This document shows positions 40,717 through 49,801 of a DNA stretch of 64,000 nucleotides, piece after piece. Every line of letters starts with the position of its first letter. Positions within the stretch are counted from its first letter, which is position 1. The stretch spans positions 310,001 to 374,000 of the forward strand of contig JAVBVS010000024.1 in the NCBI GenBank assembly GCA_036677805.1, read 5' to 3'. The notes under the pieces are model-generated. The model had not been told where the DNA came from, searched no databases, and was given only the letters and a program-made list of their open reading frames with translations. Made by a program: the position numbers and the translations under genes. This stretch comes from SIG78 sp036677805. Lineage in GTDB: Bacteria > Verrucomicrobiota > Lentisphaeria > Victivallales > Victivallaceae.

Positions 40717-43044
40717 TTACTCCTTTTTCTGCTCCGAAACGGGTTGTTCCTCTTCGATATGGGCGAATTCAGCCTGGTCGGCCAGCGATATGTGCCCTTC
40801 GACGCGCCCATCGTCAAGCGGATTCAGCCGGCGCGCTTCGAGATCCCGGAACATTCTGACCAGGTCGATGGCGCCGCCGATGCCGAACCAGACCGCGGTG
40901 ATCGCCGCCATGATTCCGGGCACGATCAATGCGGTAACCAGGAAATAGTACCCCCACCATGCGATCGGCCATGGATCGAAAATATTCCAGACGACGATTA
41001 CGAGGAAGGCGAAGAAGAACTGGTAAACGATCGAGTAGCCGAAAAACGCCCAGGCGATCACCTTGTCTCCGGTGGTGTATTCCGGGGTGATGCCGATCAG
41101 TTTGGCATAGAGCGTTTGCCAGCTCCACGCGCTTTCGATCTTGCGCTCGCCGTCGATGGAATATTTGCCGCGATGAAGCATCCGTTCCAGATTGTACGGC
41201 TCTTTGCAGGTCAGCCAGGAGATTGTGCAGTAGAGGAACAATGTCACGAGCATTGTGATGAAATACCACTCATAACTGTTGATCGGGCATTTGACCGGAT
41301 TCATTTCCCAGATGATGTAGGGATTGAACGGCGCGGAAACCGATCCCAGAAAGCTGCCGACCGAATCGACCCAGCCCACCCGGTCGAGCCAGGGATAGAC
41401 ATAGTCGGCCCAGTTGCGCTGCACCGCCATGCCGGCAAAGGCCATGCCCATGCCGGTCAGCAGGCTGGTCCATGCTCCGGCCGTCGTCCCGAATCGGCTG
41501 TAAAGGCCGAAAATCATCACCGGTCCGCAGCCGCCCAGCCACATGATCGTCATCAGCGTTACGAACAGATTGATGTAGTCCAGCTGCGCCATGTAGCTGG
41601 AGCCGATGAAGAAGAATACTCCGATGCCGATGGCGACCCAGCGCAGCAGCCACATGTGCTGCCGCGGGGTGAAGGGTTTTTTGCGCAATGGCAGCACCAC
41701 GTCCTGACTCAAGGTCAGCGTCGCGCTGAAAATCCGTCCGGTATCGGTCGATATCATCAGCAGAATCATCAGCACGCAGAAGAGCCCGAGCATCCCCGTG
41801 GGCAGGATGTTGCGGATCGCCACCGGCAGCATCAGCTGGTAGTAGAGGGTCCGGAATTCCTGGAAGAGCACGTTGCCGTCCTCCCCGGCCTCGGTTTTGA
41901 GCGTCTGATGCGCCGCATCAAGATAGGTGGTGTCGAGATTGTGTTTGTCGGTAAGCGGCCGATCGACTCCCGGGGTGTGAATCTGGGCCGGCAAGGCCGC
42001 AAGACTGGCGTTGAGCTTGCTTCGGATTTCCGGATTTTCAACCACTTCCTCGGCAATCCGGGAACTCATATCCAACCGGATTTTCTGCGCCGTCCCGGCA
42101 AAATCACGGTGGTTCATCACGGTCAGGATTGCTACCGCGATCAACAGATAAAAGATCAATCCCAGCGATTGCCGCCAGGTGCCGAGCAATCCGGCCATCT
42201 TCTGTTCGTGCGGCGACCGGGCCGCGTTGCTGCTGCCGCCGCAACCGATCCAGCTCGCGCGGTGGAGGAAGGTCGCCATCACGGTTACGATCAGAAAGAA
42301 GATATTGAAGTCCTGAAGTTTGGAAATATCGTAGGGGTTCAGGAAGCTTTCCCCGTCGCCCCGGTCGCTCATTACGGTCATGATTTCATTCGACCAGGAG
42401 AATTTGACCAGGATGAAGATCACGAATACCACCAGCAGCGGGTAACAGAGGAAGCCCTGGACCGTGTCGGTGACGATGATCGCCAGCGTGCCGCCCATGC
42501 AGATGATCGAGATCGCCGCCACCAGGATCAGCACCATCAGAAGGTTGAATGTCGAGATATTCATTCCGGCGAAGTGCAACGTGTGGGGCAGGTCCAGAAA
42601 GTAGATGAAAAAGCGCGCCGCCAATGCCGGCATGATCATGTTGGCCAGCATTTCCGACAGACTGCGGAGACCCGCCGCAAAGATCCGGAATTTCCGGCTG
42701 TAACGCATTTCGAGGAATTGGCCCAGACTTTGCGCCTTGGTTTCCCGGAAGCGGTAGGTGCAGTATCCAAACAGACTCATCAATACCCCGACCGGCAGCA
42801 GGATCATATTCCAGAAGGCCAGCGCGAACCCGGTTTTGTAATGAACTTCGACATAAGCCACCAGCCCCAGGATCGACAGCGCCGCCGCGATATCGCCGAC
42901 TGAAATCACATACCGGCCGCAAACCCGCCCGGCGGAAAGAAAGTCGGTGATATCCCGGAGATACCGCCGGCTGTAGTAGCCGGTCCATAATACGAAGGCG
43001 ACCGGAATGATCACAATCAACCAATCGAGCACACTGAAACTCAT
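40717..43044 (-). CDS. Sodium:solute symporter family protein (large)
   Basis: SSS-family transporter of 775 residues, with about 13-15 membrane helices. The N-terminal half has the family pattern (FLSAGRVCGRYVISVGDIAAALSILG in parts, and SLGQFLEMRYSRKFR). The protein is larger than typical 500-residue members because of an inserted loop of about 80 residues in the middle (SSRIAEEVVENPEIR..., LDTTYLDAAHQTL) and an extended C-terminus with extra helices. Substrate, perhaps a sugar or organic acid, cannot be read. ATG at 43044 follows AGGAAAT; a TTG six codons upstream is unlikely. A strong promoter lies at 43068-43096, and SGNH hydrolase follows. Confidence 0.87.
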   Translation of the reverse strand: MSFSVLDWLIVIIPVAFVLWTGYYSRRYLRDITDFLSAGRVCGRYVISVGDIAAALSILGLVAYVEVHYKTGFALAFWNMILLPVGVLMSLFGYCTYRFRETKAQSLGQFLEMRYSRKFRIFAAGLRSLSEMLANMIMPALAARFFIYFLDLPHTLHFAGMNISTFNLLMVLILVAAISIICMGGTLAIIVTDTVQGFLCYPLLVVFVIFILVKFSWSNEIMTVMSDRGDGESFLNPYDISKLQDFNIFFLIVTVMATFLHRASWIGCGGSSNAARSPHEQKMAGLLGTWRQSLGLIFYLLIAVAILTVMNHRDFAGTAQKIRLDMSSRIAEEVVENPEIRSKLNASLAALPAQIHTPGVDRPLTDKHNLDTTYLDAAHQTLKTEAGEDGNVLFQEFRTLYYQLMLPVAIRNILPTGMLGLFCVLMILLMISTDTGRIFSATLTLSQDVVLPLRKKPFTPRQHMWLLRWVAIGIGVFFFIGSSYMAQLDYINLFVTLMTIMWLGGCGPVMIFGLYSRFGTTAGAWTSLLTGMGMAFAGMAVQRNWADYVYPWLDRVGWVDSVGSFLGSVSAPFNPYIIWEMNPVKCPINSYEWYFITMLVTLFLYCTISWLTCKEPYNLERMLHRGKYSIDGERKIESAWSWQTLYAKLIGITPEYTTGDKVIAWAFFGYSIVYQFFFAFLVIVVWNIFDPWPIAWWGYYFLVTALIVPGIMAAITAVWFGIGGAIDLVRMFRDLEARRLNPLDDGRVEGHISLADQAEFAHIEEEQPVSEQKKE

Positions 43045-43067
43045 AATTTCCTGCTTCCCCAACTAAA

Positions 43068-43096
43068 AGTATATGTGAAAATCAATGGTATCTCAA
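43068..43096 (-). promoter_or_regulatory. Promoter of the symporter/SGNH operon
   Basis: Minus strand TTGAGA (43096-43091), 17 bp, TATACT (43073-43068); transcription would start about 17 nt before the ATG, supporting that start. Confidence 0.6.
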
Positions 43097-43224
43097 GAAT
43101 GTCCCGGGCATCAATAAAAAACTCTTTAAGAGTAGCATCTTGCTGTGATTTTTGCAAATGCCGAATGATAAAATATCTTGAAAAATTAATGGGGATTCCT
43201 CGTTTTCTCTGACGGAAACAAACC

Positions 43225-43260
43225 GACAACGCCGGAATCCATGTGGATTCCGGCGTTGTC
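43225..43260 (-). terminator. Long perfect hairpin after pcnB (terminator)
   Basis: GACAACGCCGGAATCC (43225-43240) and GGATTCCGGCGTTGTC (43245-43260) are a perfect 16-bp inverted repeat with an ATGT loop, 14 bp after the pcnB stop. The minus-strand tail GGTTTGTTT is only moderately T-rich. Confidence 0.55.
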
Positions 43261-43273
43261 GACACTTCCGGCG

Positions 43274-44647
43274 TCAGCGCTTCAGGTCCTCGGCCGCCGC
43301 GGCCAGCTCGGCCCGGAAAAGCTCTTCGGTATGCGGGCCGGATTCTTCTTCGGCGCATTCGTTGGCCGCGGAACGTTTGCGGCGTTTCGGCCGCCGCCGG
43401 GGTTCCGGCGGGGCTTCGGCGGATTCTTCGCGGTTGACGCCGCCGCAGCCGGCGATGACCTCCCGCCATTTGCGGAGAAAAGTCGGATCGAACGACAGGT
43501 AATCGGCCTCGTGCTGAATTTTTACCAGCTCCATCGCATGGGCGAAGCTGCGCTGCTTCACCAGCCGCGTCGGTCTGATGTCGCTCAGGAAGAGCGGTTG
43601 CAGCGCGAGAATCCGGCAGGCGGTGAAGCTCAGCCGCTTGACCAGGGACAGCGGGGCGTAAATCGTGAGAAAAATCTGGCGCAGCAGTTCGTCGTCCCAT
43701 TCGCCCGATTTGTCCGGGGGTTGCGGATTCAAGCGGGCGCCGCCGTCGAGAATGGAATCGACAAACGGCAGCGCCAGCGTGGCCATGGCTACCGACGCGC
43801 TGCTGCGGTAGTAGCCCGATCGCACCCGGCGGTCGCGGATCTGGAGCAGCCTGATGGCCAGCCGGAGGCGGTCCTGTTCGCTGTGATTGCCGAACCACGG
43901 CAGAAAATGCCGGATGAATCCGTAATCGCAGAATGCCTGCATGATATCTCCGGCGTAGGGCGACTGCATGACCTTTTCCAGCTCCAGCGACAGGCGCGAG
44001 ACCGACGCCAGCTCGATCAGCGGCAAGGCGCTGCGCAGGTCGCTTTCGGTCTTGCGCTCCAGCCGGAAGCCATATTGTCCGACCAGTTTCAGCGCCCGCA
44101 GCATCCGGACCGGATCTTCTTCGAATCGCAGCCGGGGATCGCCGATGGCGCGGACCAACCCGGCTTCAATGTCGGCGACGCCGCTGCCGGTATAATCAAG
44201 CAACTCCTCCGACACCGGATCGTAAAAGAGCGCGTTCACCGTAAAGTCCCGCCGCCAGGCATCTTCCTCGGAGGTGCCGAAGTCATTGTCGTTGAAAATC
44301 ATATTTTCCGCCTCTTCAAGCTGCGCGATTTTGCGCGCGCCGGCGGTCAGCGGCTCCTGCTTGGTGCTTGAGGGCGCCCGGCGGAAGGTGCTGACTTCAA
44401 GGATGTCGCGCCCGCAGATGACATGGACCAGCTGGAAACGTTTGCCGATGATCCGCGAGCGCCGCCGGCCGAAGACCTGGCGTACCTGCTCCGGGGTGGC
44501 CGAGGTGGAAATGTCGTAATCCTTGGGCGTGCGGCGTTGCAGCAGGTCGCGGATTGCGCCGCCGACGATATAGGTTTCATATCCGGCCTCCTGGAGGTCG
44601 GCTACGACATCGTAAACATGGGGTTCCACTTCAAACTGATACTGCAT
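43274..44647 (-). CDS. pcnB: Poly(A) polymerase I / CCA-adding enzyme family
   Basis: Class II nucleotidyltransferase of 457 residues. The N-terminal head has YIVGGAIRDLL then the catalytic DYD in PKDYDISTSATPEQVRQVF, the FTVNAL motif and the DPVRMLRAL segment. The basic Arg/Lys-rich stretch near the C-terminus (PRRRPKRRKRS) and the segment RLSLELEKVMQSPYAGDIMQ are like E. coli PcnB, which polyadenylates mRNA; CCA-adding enzymes of this class look very similar, so activity is not proven. tRNA-Thr here already encodes CCA. It follows nadB by 17 bp and is cotranscribed with it. Confidence 0.87.
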   Translation of the reverse strand: MQYQFEVEPHVYDVVADLQEAGYETYIVGGAIRDLLQRRTPKDYDISTSATPEQVRQVFGRRRSRIIGKRFQLVHVICGRDILEVSTFRRAPSSTKQEPLTAGARKIAQLEEAENMIFNDNDFGTSEEDAWRRDFTVNALFYDPVSEELLDYTGSGVADIEAGLVRAIGDPRLRFEEDPVRMLRALKLVGQYGFRLERKTESDLRSALPLIELASVSRLSLELEKVMQSPYAGDIMQAFCDYGFIRHFLPWFGNHSEQDRLRLAIRLLQIRDRRVRSGYYRSSASVAMATLALPFVDSILDGGARLNPQPPDKSGEWDDELLRQIFLTIYAPLSLVKRLSFTACRILALQPLFLSDIRPTRLVKQRSFAHAMELVKIQHEADYLSFDPTFLRKWREVIAGCGGVNREESAEAPPEPRRRPKRRKRSAANECAEEESGPHTEELFRAELAAAAEDLKR

Positions 44648-44664
44648 CTGCTGCCTTGCGGAGG

Positions 44665-46314
44665 TTAAAACTTGCGCCGGATCACGGTATCGACTTCCGC
44701 CAGCGCCGGATCGGTTTCGGGGTAATCCGAATTGTAGTGCAATCCGCGGCTTTCGTGGCGGGCGAGCGAAGAGTCGATGATCAGCTCCGCCACTGTCGCG
44801 ATATTGCGCAACTCGACCAGGTCCGGCGTAATCAGGAAGTCCCAGTAATATTTTTCAATTTCCTTGCGGATCAAAACGATGCGCGCCTTGGCGCGTTCCA
44901 GGCGCTTGTTGGTCCGGAAAATTCCCACATAGTCCCACATGAAGCGGCGGATCTCATCCCAGTTGTGCGCGATGACCACCAGTTCGTCTGAATCGGTGGC
45001 GTTGCCGCAGTGCCAGGCCGGGACGAAGCCGTCGAAGTGGTTGGCCCGGAGCTCGTCGCGGTGCGCCATGATGTGTCTGGCGGCGAAGTCGGCGCAAACC
45101 AGCGCTTCCAGCAGGCTGTTGCTGGCCAGCCGGTTGGCCCCGTGCAATCCGGTGCAGGCCGATTCGCCGACCGCATACAACCCCGGAATTCCGGTATAGC
45201 CGTTGACGTCGGTTTTGACGCCGCCGCAGGAGTAGTGCGCCGCCGGCACCACCGGAATCGGGTCCTTGGCCATATTGATCCCGGCTTCAAGGCATTTTTC
45301 GAAGATGTTCGGAAAACGCCGCCGGAGCTCGGCTTCACTGTGGTGGCGAATGTCGAGGAAGACGCACTCTTCCCCGGAACGCTTCATCTCGTTGTCGATG
45401 GCGCGGGCCACCACGTCGCGCGGAGCGAGACTCTTCATGGGATGGTACTTGTCCATGAACTCCACCAGTTCGCCCGCGGCGTTGCGGATTTTCAGCACCG
45501 CGCCTTCGCCGCGTACCGCTTCGGAAATCAGGAAACTGCGCATGGTCGGGTGATACAGAATAGTCGGATGGAACTGGATGAATTCCATGTCGGCAATTTC
45601 AGCCCCCGCCCGATAGCCCATGGCCACCCCGGCGCCGCAGGCGACATCAGGATTGCTGGTGTACAAATAGACCTTGCCCACGCCGCCGCAGGCGATGGTG
45701 GTGCTCAAGCCGCGGAAGGTTTTGACTTCGCCGGTATGACCGTCGATGGCATAGAGTCCGAGGCAGCGGTTCGGTCCGGGCAGACCCATGCGCGCGGTCA
45801 CGATCACGTCGATGGCCATATGGTATTCGAAAATGGTGATCGAAGGGTTGGCGCGGCAGGCATCGACCAGGGTCCGTTCGATTTCCGCGCCGGTGATATC
45901 ACCGGCGTGAAGGATGCGCCGTTTATGATGGCCGCCCTCCCGGCCGAGGTCGAGTTCGTTCTGGTCGCCGGGCTTGCCCATTTCGCCGCGGGTGGTGAAG
46001 TGGGCGCCGCGCGCCATCAGCTCGGCCACCGCCGCCGGCCCGGCCTCGACGATTGCGCGCACCACCGGCTCGTGGCACAAGCCGGCGCCTGCGACCAGCG
46101 TATCCTTGACATGCTCGTCAAAGGAATCCATGCAGTCGGTCACGCAGGCGATGCCGCCCTGTGCGTGGGGCGTACTGCCCTCGTCAACCGCGCGTTTGGT
46201 CAGGACCGCGACTTTGCCGCCGGCTTCGGCAAGTTTCAGCGCGGAGGTCAGTCCGGCCAGGCCGCTGCCGATGACCAGGTGGTCGAACTCCAATGTCGTC
46301 GAATGCTCCTTCAT
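44665..46314 (-). CDS. nadB: L-aspartate oxidase
   Basis: Flavoprotein of 549 residues that oxidises aspartate to iminoaspartate, the first step of NAD synthesis; in anaerobes fumarate can be the acceptor. It shows the FAD-binding GSGLAGL motif near the N-terminus, STPHAQGGIACV, the HPTILYHP segment, the catalytic HYSCGG and the GANRLASNSLLEALV C-terminal motif typical of NadB rather than SdhA. ATG at 46314 (three bases after a GTG) with GGTG before it. NadA and NadC are not in the window. It is divergent from lnt and leads into pcnB. Confidence 0.94.
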   Translation of the reverse strand: MKEHSTTLEFDHLVIGSGLAGLTSALKLAEAGGKVAVLTKRAVDEGSTPHAQGGIACVTDCMDSFDEHVKDTLVAGAGLCHEPVVRAIVEAGPAAVAELMARGAHFTTRGEMGKPGDQNELDLGREGGHHKRRILHAGDITGAEIERTLVDACRANPSITIFEYHMAIDVIVTARMGLPGPNRCLGLYAIDGHTGEVKTFRGLSTTIACGGVGKVYLYTSNPDVACGAGVAMGYRAGAEIADMEFIQFHPTILYHPTMRSFLISEAVRGEGAVLKIRNAAGELVEFMDKYHPMKSLAPRDVVARAIDNEMKRSGEECVFLDIRHHSEAELRRRFPNIFEKCLEAGINMAKDPIPVVPAAHYSCGGVKTDVNGYTGIPGLYAVGESACTGLHGANRLASNSLLEALVCADFAARHIMAHRDELRANHFDGFVPAWHCGNATDSDELVVIAHNWDEIRRFMWDYVGIFRTNKRLERAKARIVLIRKEIEKYYWDFLITPDLVELRNIATVAELIIDSSLARHESRGLHYNSDYPETDPALAEVDTVIRRKF

Positions 46315-46423
46315 CACCCGTCTCGATTCGTTCCGGGAAACCCGGAACCTCCTTTCCTATTGCTCAGAGCAGCTTCCAAGCCGGAAATCCGGCAAAAGCA
46401 CGGCGAAAATCGCAGCCGTGCGC

Positions 46424-46452
46424 TTGGAAAATAACGATTAATGGTTTAAATT
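46424..46452 (+). promoter_or_regulatory. Promoter of lnt
   Basis: TTGGAA (46424-46429), 17 bp, TAAATT (46447-46452), about 35 nt before the lnt ATG. Confidence 0.5.
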
Positions 46453-46492
46453 ACACTGAAAATGTTCATATTTCAAACGTTGATGGAGATTT

Positions 46493-48259
46493 ATGAAGGC
46501 TTTTCGTGAATTCGGGCGAAAAAAAACCAGCCCCGACCGCTTGTCCGGCAGCGAATATTTCCGGGTTTCGATCCGGCGGCGGCTCGGGCGGGCCGGCGGC
46601 CTGTGGCTGGCGGGGAGTCTGACCGCGGCGGCCTTTCCCCCGTTCAACCAGACTTTGCTGCTCTTGGCGGGACTGGTGCCGCTGCTGTTGGCGGCGCGCC
46701 AGCTGAATTGGTGGCGCGGGGCGTTGGCCGGATGGCTCTGGGGCATGGGATTCGCTTTCTGGAGCTTTCTCTGGCTGCGTGAAATTTCCTGGGTGATTCC
46801 ATGGCTGATGATGCCGGTGCTGGGGGCTTATTATGCGCTTTTCGGTTGGGCGGCGGGAGTCTGGAGCCGCTGGTTCCTGCTGCCGGAGGCGGTGCGCGTT
46901 CGCGGATTTTCCGCCGCCGGGGAGTTTCGGGAGTTTCCGGTCTGGCGGCAGTTCTGCTGGTGCGCCGGGCTGGGCGCCTGCTGGGTGACGGTCGAGTATC
47001 TGCGCAGCACCGTTTTGCCGTGGAACTATCTGGGGATCGGATTTCACCGCAATCCGGCGATGATCCAGATTGTGCGTTATACCGGCGTGTACGGACTGAG
47101 CTTTCTGGCGGTATTTTTCAATGCGGCGCTGGCGTTGGCGGTGCTGACGGTGGCGCGCAAAGACTCCGTTTCGGGGCGGTTGCGTTACCGGCGGCCATGG
47201 CCGCTGCTGGCGGCGCTGGGATTGCTGGCGCTCAACCTGGCGTTGGGCGTGATCGAATTCCGGCGCCGCGCCGCGGCCTATGCCGAAGCCGGCTTGGCGC
47301 TCCGGGTGACGCTGGTTCAGGGCAATCTCAGTCAGCGGCGCTTCGGCAGCGAGGCGATGGCGCGCGAAGCGCTGGAAACCTATGTCCGGCTGACCCGCGA
47401 GCGTCGCGACGACCGTCCCGATCTGGTGGTCTGGCCGGAAACCGCGGTCAGCTACCCCCTGCGCAGCAGTGCCCCGGTCTCCGCGCAGTACCGCAGGGAG
47501 GTGCGGGAACTGGCCGATGCCTTCGGAGCTCCGCTGCTGCTCGGCACGCTGGAATTCGACCCGTCGACCATGCCGCCGGGGACGTTGAACAGCGCGGTGC
47601 TGGTGGATGGGCGCGATATGGTGCGTTATGGTTATCTGGCGCAATACGACAAGGTGCATCCGGTGCCGTTCGGTGAATTCGTGCCGATGCGGCGTTATCT
47701 GCCGCGGTGGGCGGTCGACCTGATCGACATGAAACGCGACTTGACTCCGGGCAAATCGTTGAACCCGCTGCCGGTCAACAACCGGGTGCGGTTGGGGGTC
47801 AACATCTGCTTCGAGGATGTTTTTCCCTATATTGCGCGCGAGGAATATCTGCGCGGCGCCAATCTGCTGGCGGTAATCACCAACGACGCCTGGTATCCGA
47901 CCAGCTCCGAACCGGAGCAGCATTTGGCGCATGCCTTGTTTCGGGCGGTGGAAACCGGGTTGCCGATGGTGCGCTGCGGCAATGACAGCGCCACCTGCGT
48001 GATCGCGCCGACCGGTCGGATCGTGTGGAGTTTGAGCGAAGACAAACGATTCGGCGACGGGCAGCCTTTCCGCCGCGGTGCGGGATCGGCCACGGTGGAG
48101 ATCGCCGTGCCCGAGGTCGGGCGGCGGCAGATGACATTCTACACCCGTTACGGGGATTGGTTCGCCCGGGGGTGCGTCGGAACGACGTTGCTGTTGAGCA
48201 TGGTATGCCTGGGACGGCTGTTGCTCTGGCGGCGGCAAACCCGACTGCAGCGCGGCTGA
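46493..48259 (+). CDS. lnt: Apolipoprotein N-acyltransferase
   Basis: Inner-membrane nitrilase-fold enzyme of 588 residues that adds the third acyl chain to lipoproteins. About seven hydrophobic helices occupy residues 35-255, followed by the periplasmic CN-hydrolase domain. The catalytic triad is complete: Glu316 (WPETAVSYP), Lys387 (YDKVHPVPFGEF) and Cys439 (NICFEDVFP), with WNYLG and HLAHALFRAVE also typical. A last helix at about 563-580 anchors the C-terminus. The gene has its own promoter and is not followed by a clear terminator. It implies a Gram-negative type lipoprotein pathway. Confidence 0.95.
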   Translation: MKAFREFGRKKTSPDRLSGSEYFRVSIRRRLGRAGGLWLAGSLTAAAFPPFNQTLLLLAGLVPLLLAARQLNWWRGALAGWLWGMGFAFWSFLWLREISWVIPWLMMPVLGAYYALFGWAAGVWSRWFLLPEAVRVRGFSAAGEFREFPVWRQFCWCAGLGACWVTVEYLRSTVLPWNYLGIGFHRNPAMIQIVRYTGVYGLSFLAVFFNAALALAVLTVARKDSVSGRLRYRRPWPLLAALGLLALNLALGVIEFRRRAAAYAEAGLALRVTLVQGNLSQRRFGSEAMAREALETYVRLTRERRDDRPDLVVWPETAVSYPLRSSAPVSAQYRREVRELADAFGAPLLLGTLEFDPSTMPPGTLNSAVLVDGRDMVRYGYLAQYDKVHPVPFGEFVPMRRYLPRWAVDLIDMKRDLTPGKSLNPLPVNNRVRLGVNICFEDVFPYIAREEYLRGANLLAVITNDAWYPTSSEPEQHLAHALFRAVETGLPMVRCGNDSATCVIAPTGRIVWSLSEDKRFGDGQPFRRGAGSATVEIAVPEVGRRQMTFYTRYGDWFARGCVGTTLLLSMVCLGRLLLWRRQTRLQRG

Positions 48260-48358
48260 CGGTGGCGGAGAAAGTGCCGAAATGCTTCGAACACGACGAT
48301 TTGAATCAAAAAAATCCGGTTTTTTCGTGATTTTCCGGGGAATCGCGGCATTTATGAT

Positions 48359-48387
48359 TTGACAAGCGGCGCTTTTCTGATTATACT
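48359..48387 (+). promoter_or_regulatory. Promoter of the second pseudopilin
   Basis: TTGACA (48359-48364), 17 bp, TATACT (48382-48387): close to consensus. Leader of about 125 nt. Confidence 0.65.
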
Positions 48388-48394
48388 ATTAAGT

Positions 48395-48415
48395 GGGGGC
48401 CAATTAGAGGCCCCC
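48395..48415 (+). other. Hairpin at the 5' end of the pseudopilin leader
   Basis: GGGGGCC (48395-48401), loop AATTAGA, GGCCCCC (48409-48415). The stem starts within about 2-3 nt of the predicted transcription start, as mRNA-stabilising 5' hairpins do. No T run follows, so it is not a usual terminator. Confidence 0.45.
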
Positions 48416-48518
48416 GCAATTTTCAGACTGGAGGTGGTTTGAATATTGGAAAAAAAATCTGGTTCCGGAAATGAGATTCCTGTAATATCTTTTCATTATA
48501 GCAAAGGATGAGATTCCC

Positions 48519-49172
48519 ATGAAAAAAAGTTTTACGCTCATTGAACTCCTGGTCGTGATCGCGATCATCGCCATTTTGGCGTCGATGCTGCTGCCGGCGC
48601 TGTCGGCGGCCCGCGAAAGCGCCCGCAACACCAGCTGCATCAATTTACTGAGCCAGATCGGCAAGGCGACCATGATGTACAGCAACAACAACAGCAGCTA
48701 TATTCCCGGAACTCCGACCAACAGCGGAACCCTGACCGGCGGCGCCCTGCGCGCTTCGACCGGCCATCAGGACGCCCCCTATCGCCTGGTGCGCGGCGGC
48801 TACCTGACCGGGAGCAAGCAGAAACTGGATGATGCCACCGAAGGTCCGGATCTGCGTGAAAAGTACTTCAAGTGCCCGACCAATCTCGGCGACTGGTTCA
48901 ACAATCCGAGCGCCGGTTACATTTCCTATATCTGGATCGTCTGCTCGGCGGATTGGGCTGACGGGTCGGTCAAGCGTCAGGTGATCGGGCGTGACAATCC
49001 GGGCGCTGCGATCTGGGCCGACGTTCCGGCTACCGATGACAACACGATCAAGGGCAACCATCCGGCGGTGACCAATATCCTTTACCTCGGCGGTAATGTG
49101 AAGAGCCGAGAATTCGAATTGACCAGCGTTGCGGCGATGACGCCGAAAGACCTGGACGATATCGCCTATTGA
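48519..49172 (+). CDS. Prepilin-type cleavage/methylation domain protein (pseudopilin)
   Basis: Pseudopilin-like protein of 217 residues. A minimal leader MKKS precedes FTLIELLVVIAIIAIL, again without Gly at -1 (here Ser). The amphipathic helix runs to about residue 50 (SCINLLSQIGKATMMYSNNNSSYIP), followed by a globular domain with a Cys pair and the C-terminal GNHPAVTNILYLGGNV, a divergent form of the H-x9-DG motif of this large family. Near-consensus promoter, a 125-nt leader with a 5' hairpin and a strong terminator indicate high expression as a single gene. It is a candidate for the abundant pseudopilin of this organism. Function unknown. Confidence 0.92.
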   Translation: MKKSFTLIELLVVIAIIAILASMLLPALSAARESARNTSCINLLSQIGKATMMYSNNNSSYIPGTPTNSGTLTGGALRASTGHQDAPYRLVRGGYLTGSKQKLDDATEGPDLREKYFKCPTNLGDWFNNPSAGYISYIWIVCSADWADGSVKRQVIGRDNPGAAIWADVPATDDNTIKGNHPAVTNILYLGGNVKSREFELTSVAAMTPKDLDDIAY

Positions 49173-49202
49173 TGTGTTTGGCGCCTCGTATGTAAAGTAT
49201 GG

Positions 49203-49235
49203 AGCGGGCCGGTTAATCCGGTCCGCTTTTTTTAT
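49203..49235 (+). terminator. Terminator after the second pseudopilin
   Basis: AGCGGGCCGG (49203-49212) pairs with CCGGTCCGCT (49218-49227), one G-T pair, followed by a run of T; 30 bp after the stop. Confidence 0.72.
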
Positions 49236-49249
49236 TGGGATGAAACGAT

Positions 49250-49654
49250 ATGAAATTCAAGTGGGCGCGGGCGGCTCATCTGCGATTGGGCCGACTGGGG
49301 GAACAATGTGCGGTGCAACTGCTGAAGCACCGTAATTGCCTGATTCTGGCGCGGGATTGGCGGAGAAACGGCGGGGAGCTTGATCTGGTGGCGCTCGATG
49401 GCGGAACTCTGGTGTTCGTCGAGGTCAAAACCCGGCGTCGCTTCGACGGCTACCGGCCGCTGGCCAACCTGACTCCGGGACAGATGCTCCGCATCCGGCG
49501 CGGCGCGGCCAAGTATCTGCGCGCCATCCGGCGGCCCGATCTGCCGTTGCGTTTCGACCTGATCGAAGTGATTCATGACGGGCGCAGATTGCGCGACATC
49601 GCTTTGCATCAGGCTTATATGGCATTGGATGTCCGCGCCGGAACTCATCTCTGA
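49250..49654 (+). CDS. yraN: YraN family (UPF0102) nuclease-fold protein
   Basis: Small protein of 134 residues of the UPF0102 family, with the nuclease core G-E-x8-G-E-L-D-L-V-A-x-D-x5-V-F-V-E-V-K: here RRNGGELDLVALDGG then LVFVEVKTR, containing the E-x-K pair. N-terminal LGRLGEQCAVQLLKHR is also typical. Family members are thought to act on branched DNA; this has not been shown here. ATG at 49250. It is the only gene between the pseudopilin terminator and the LysM gene, and converges with the latter. Confidence 0.85.
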   Translation: MKFKWARAAHLRLGRLGEQCAVQLLKHRNCLILARDWRRNGGELDLVALDGGTLVFVEVKTRRRFDGYRPLANLTPGQMLRIRRGAAKYLRAIRRPDLPLRFDLIEVIHDGRRLRDIALHQAYMALDVRAGTHL

Positions 49655-49736
49655 GGCGGCCCGGCGTGGTTGCCGGCGTTGCTGCGGCGCCTATTTCGAT
49701 CATATCATCCCCTGATGGGGCGCCTGCCGATTTCGA

Positions 49737-49772
49737 CAAAAAAACATCCCCGGATAAAAACCCGGGGATGTT
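49737..49772 (-). terminator. Terminator of the LysM gene (perhaps shared with yraN)
   Basis: AACATCCCCGG (49743-49753) and CCGGGGATGTT (49762-49772) form an 11-bp stem; on the minus strand it is followed by a run of T (TTTTTTT). Confidence 0.72.
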
Positions 49773-49801
49773 GTCAAAGCAATGATTCGTTCGCGGACGG
49801 C

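Noticed and set aside
46466..48238. Antisense open frame over lnt (about 590 codons)
   Set aside because: Gln/Arg/Pro-rich shadow; lnt has its full catalytic triad on the other strand.
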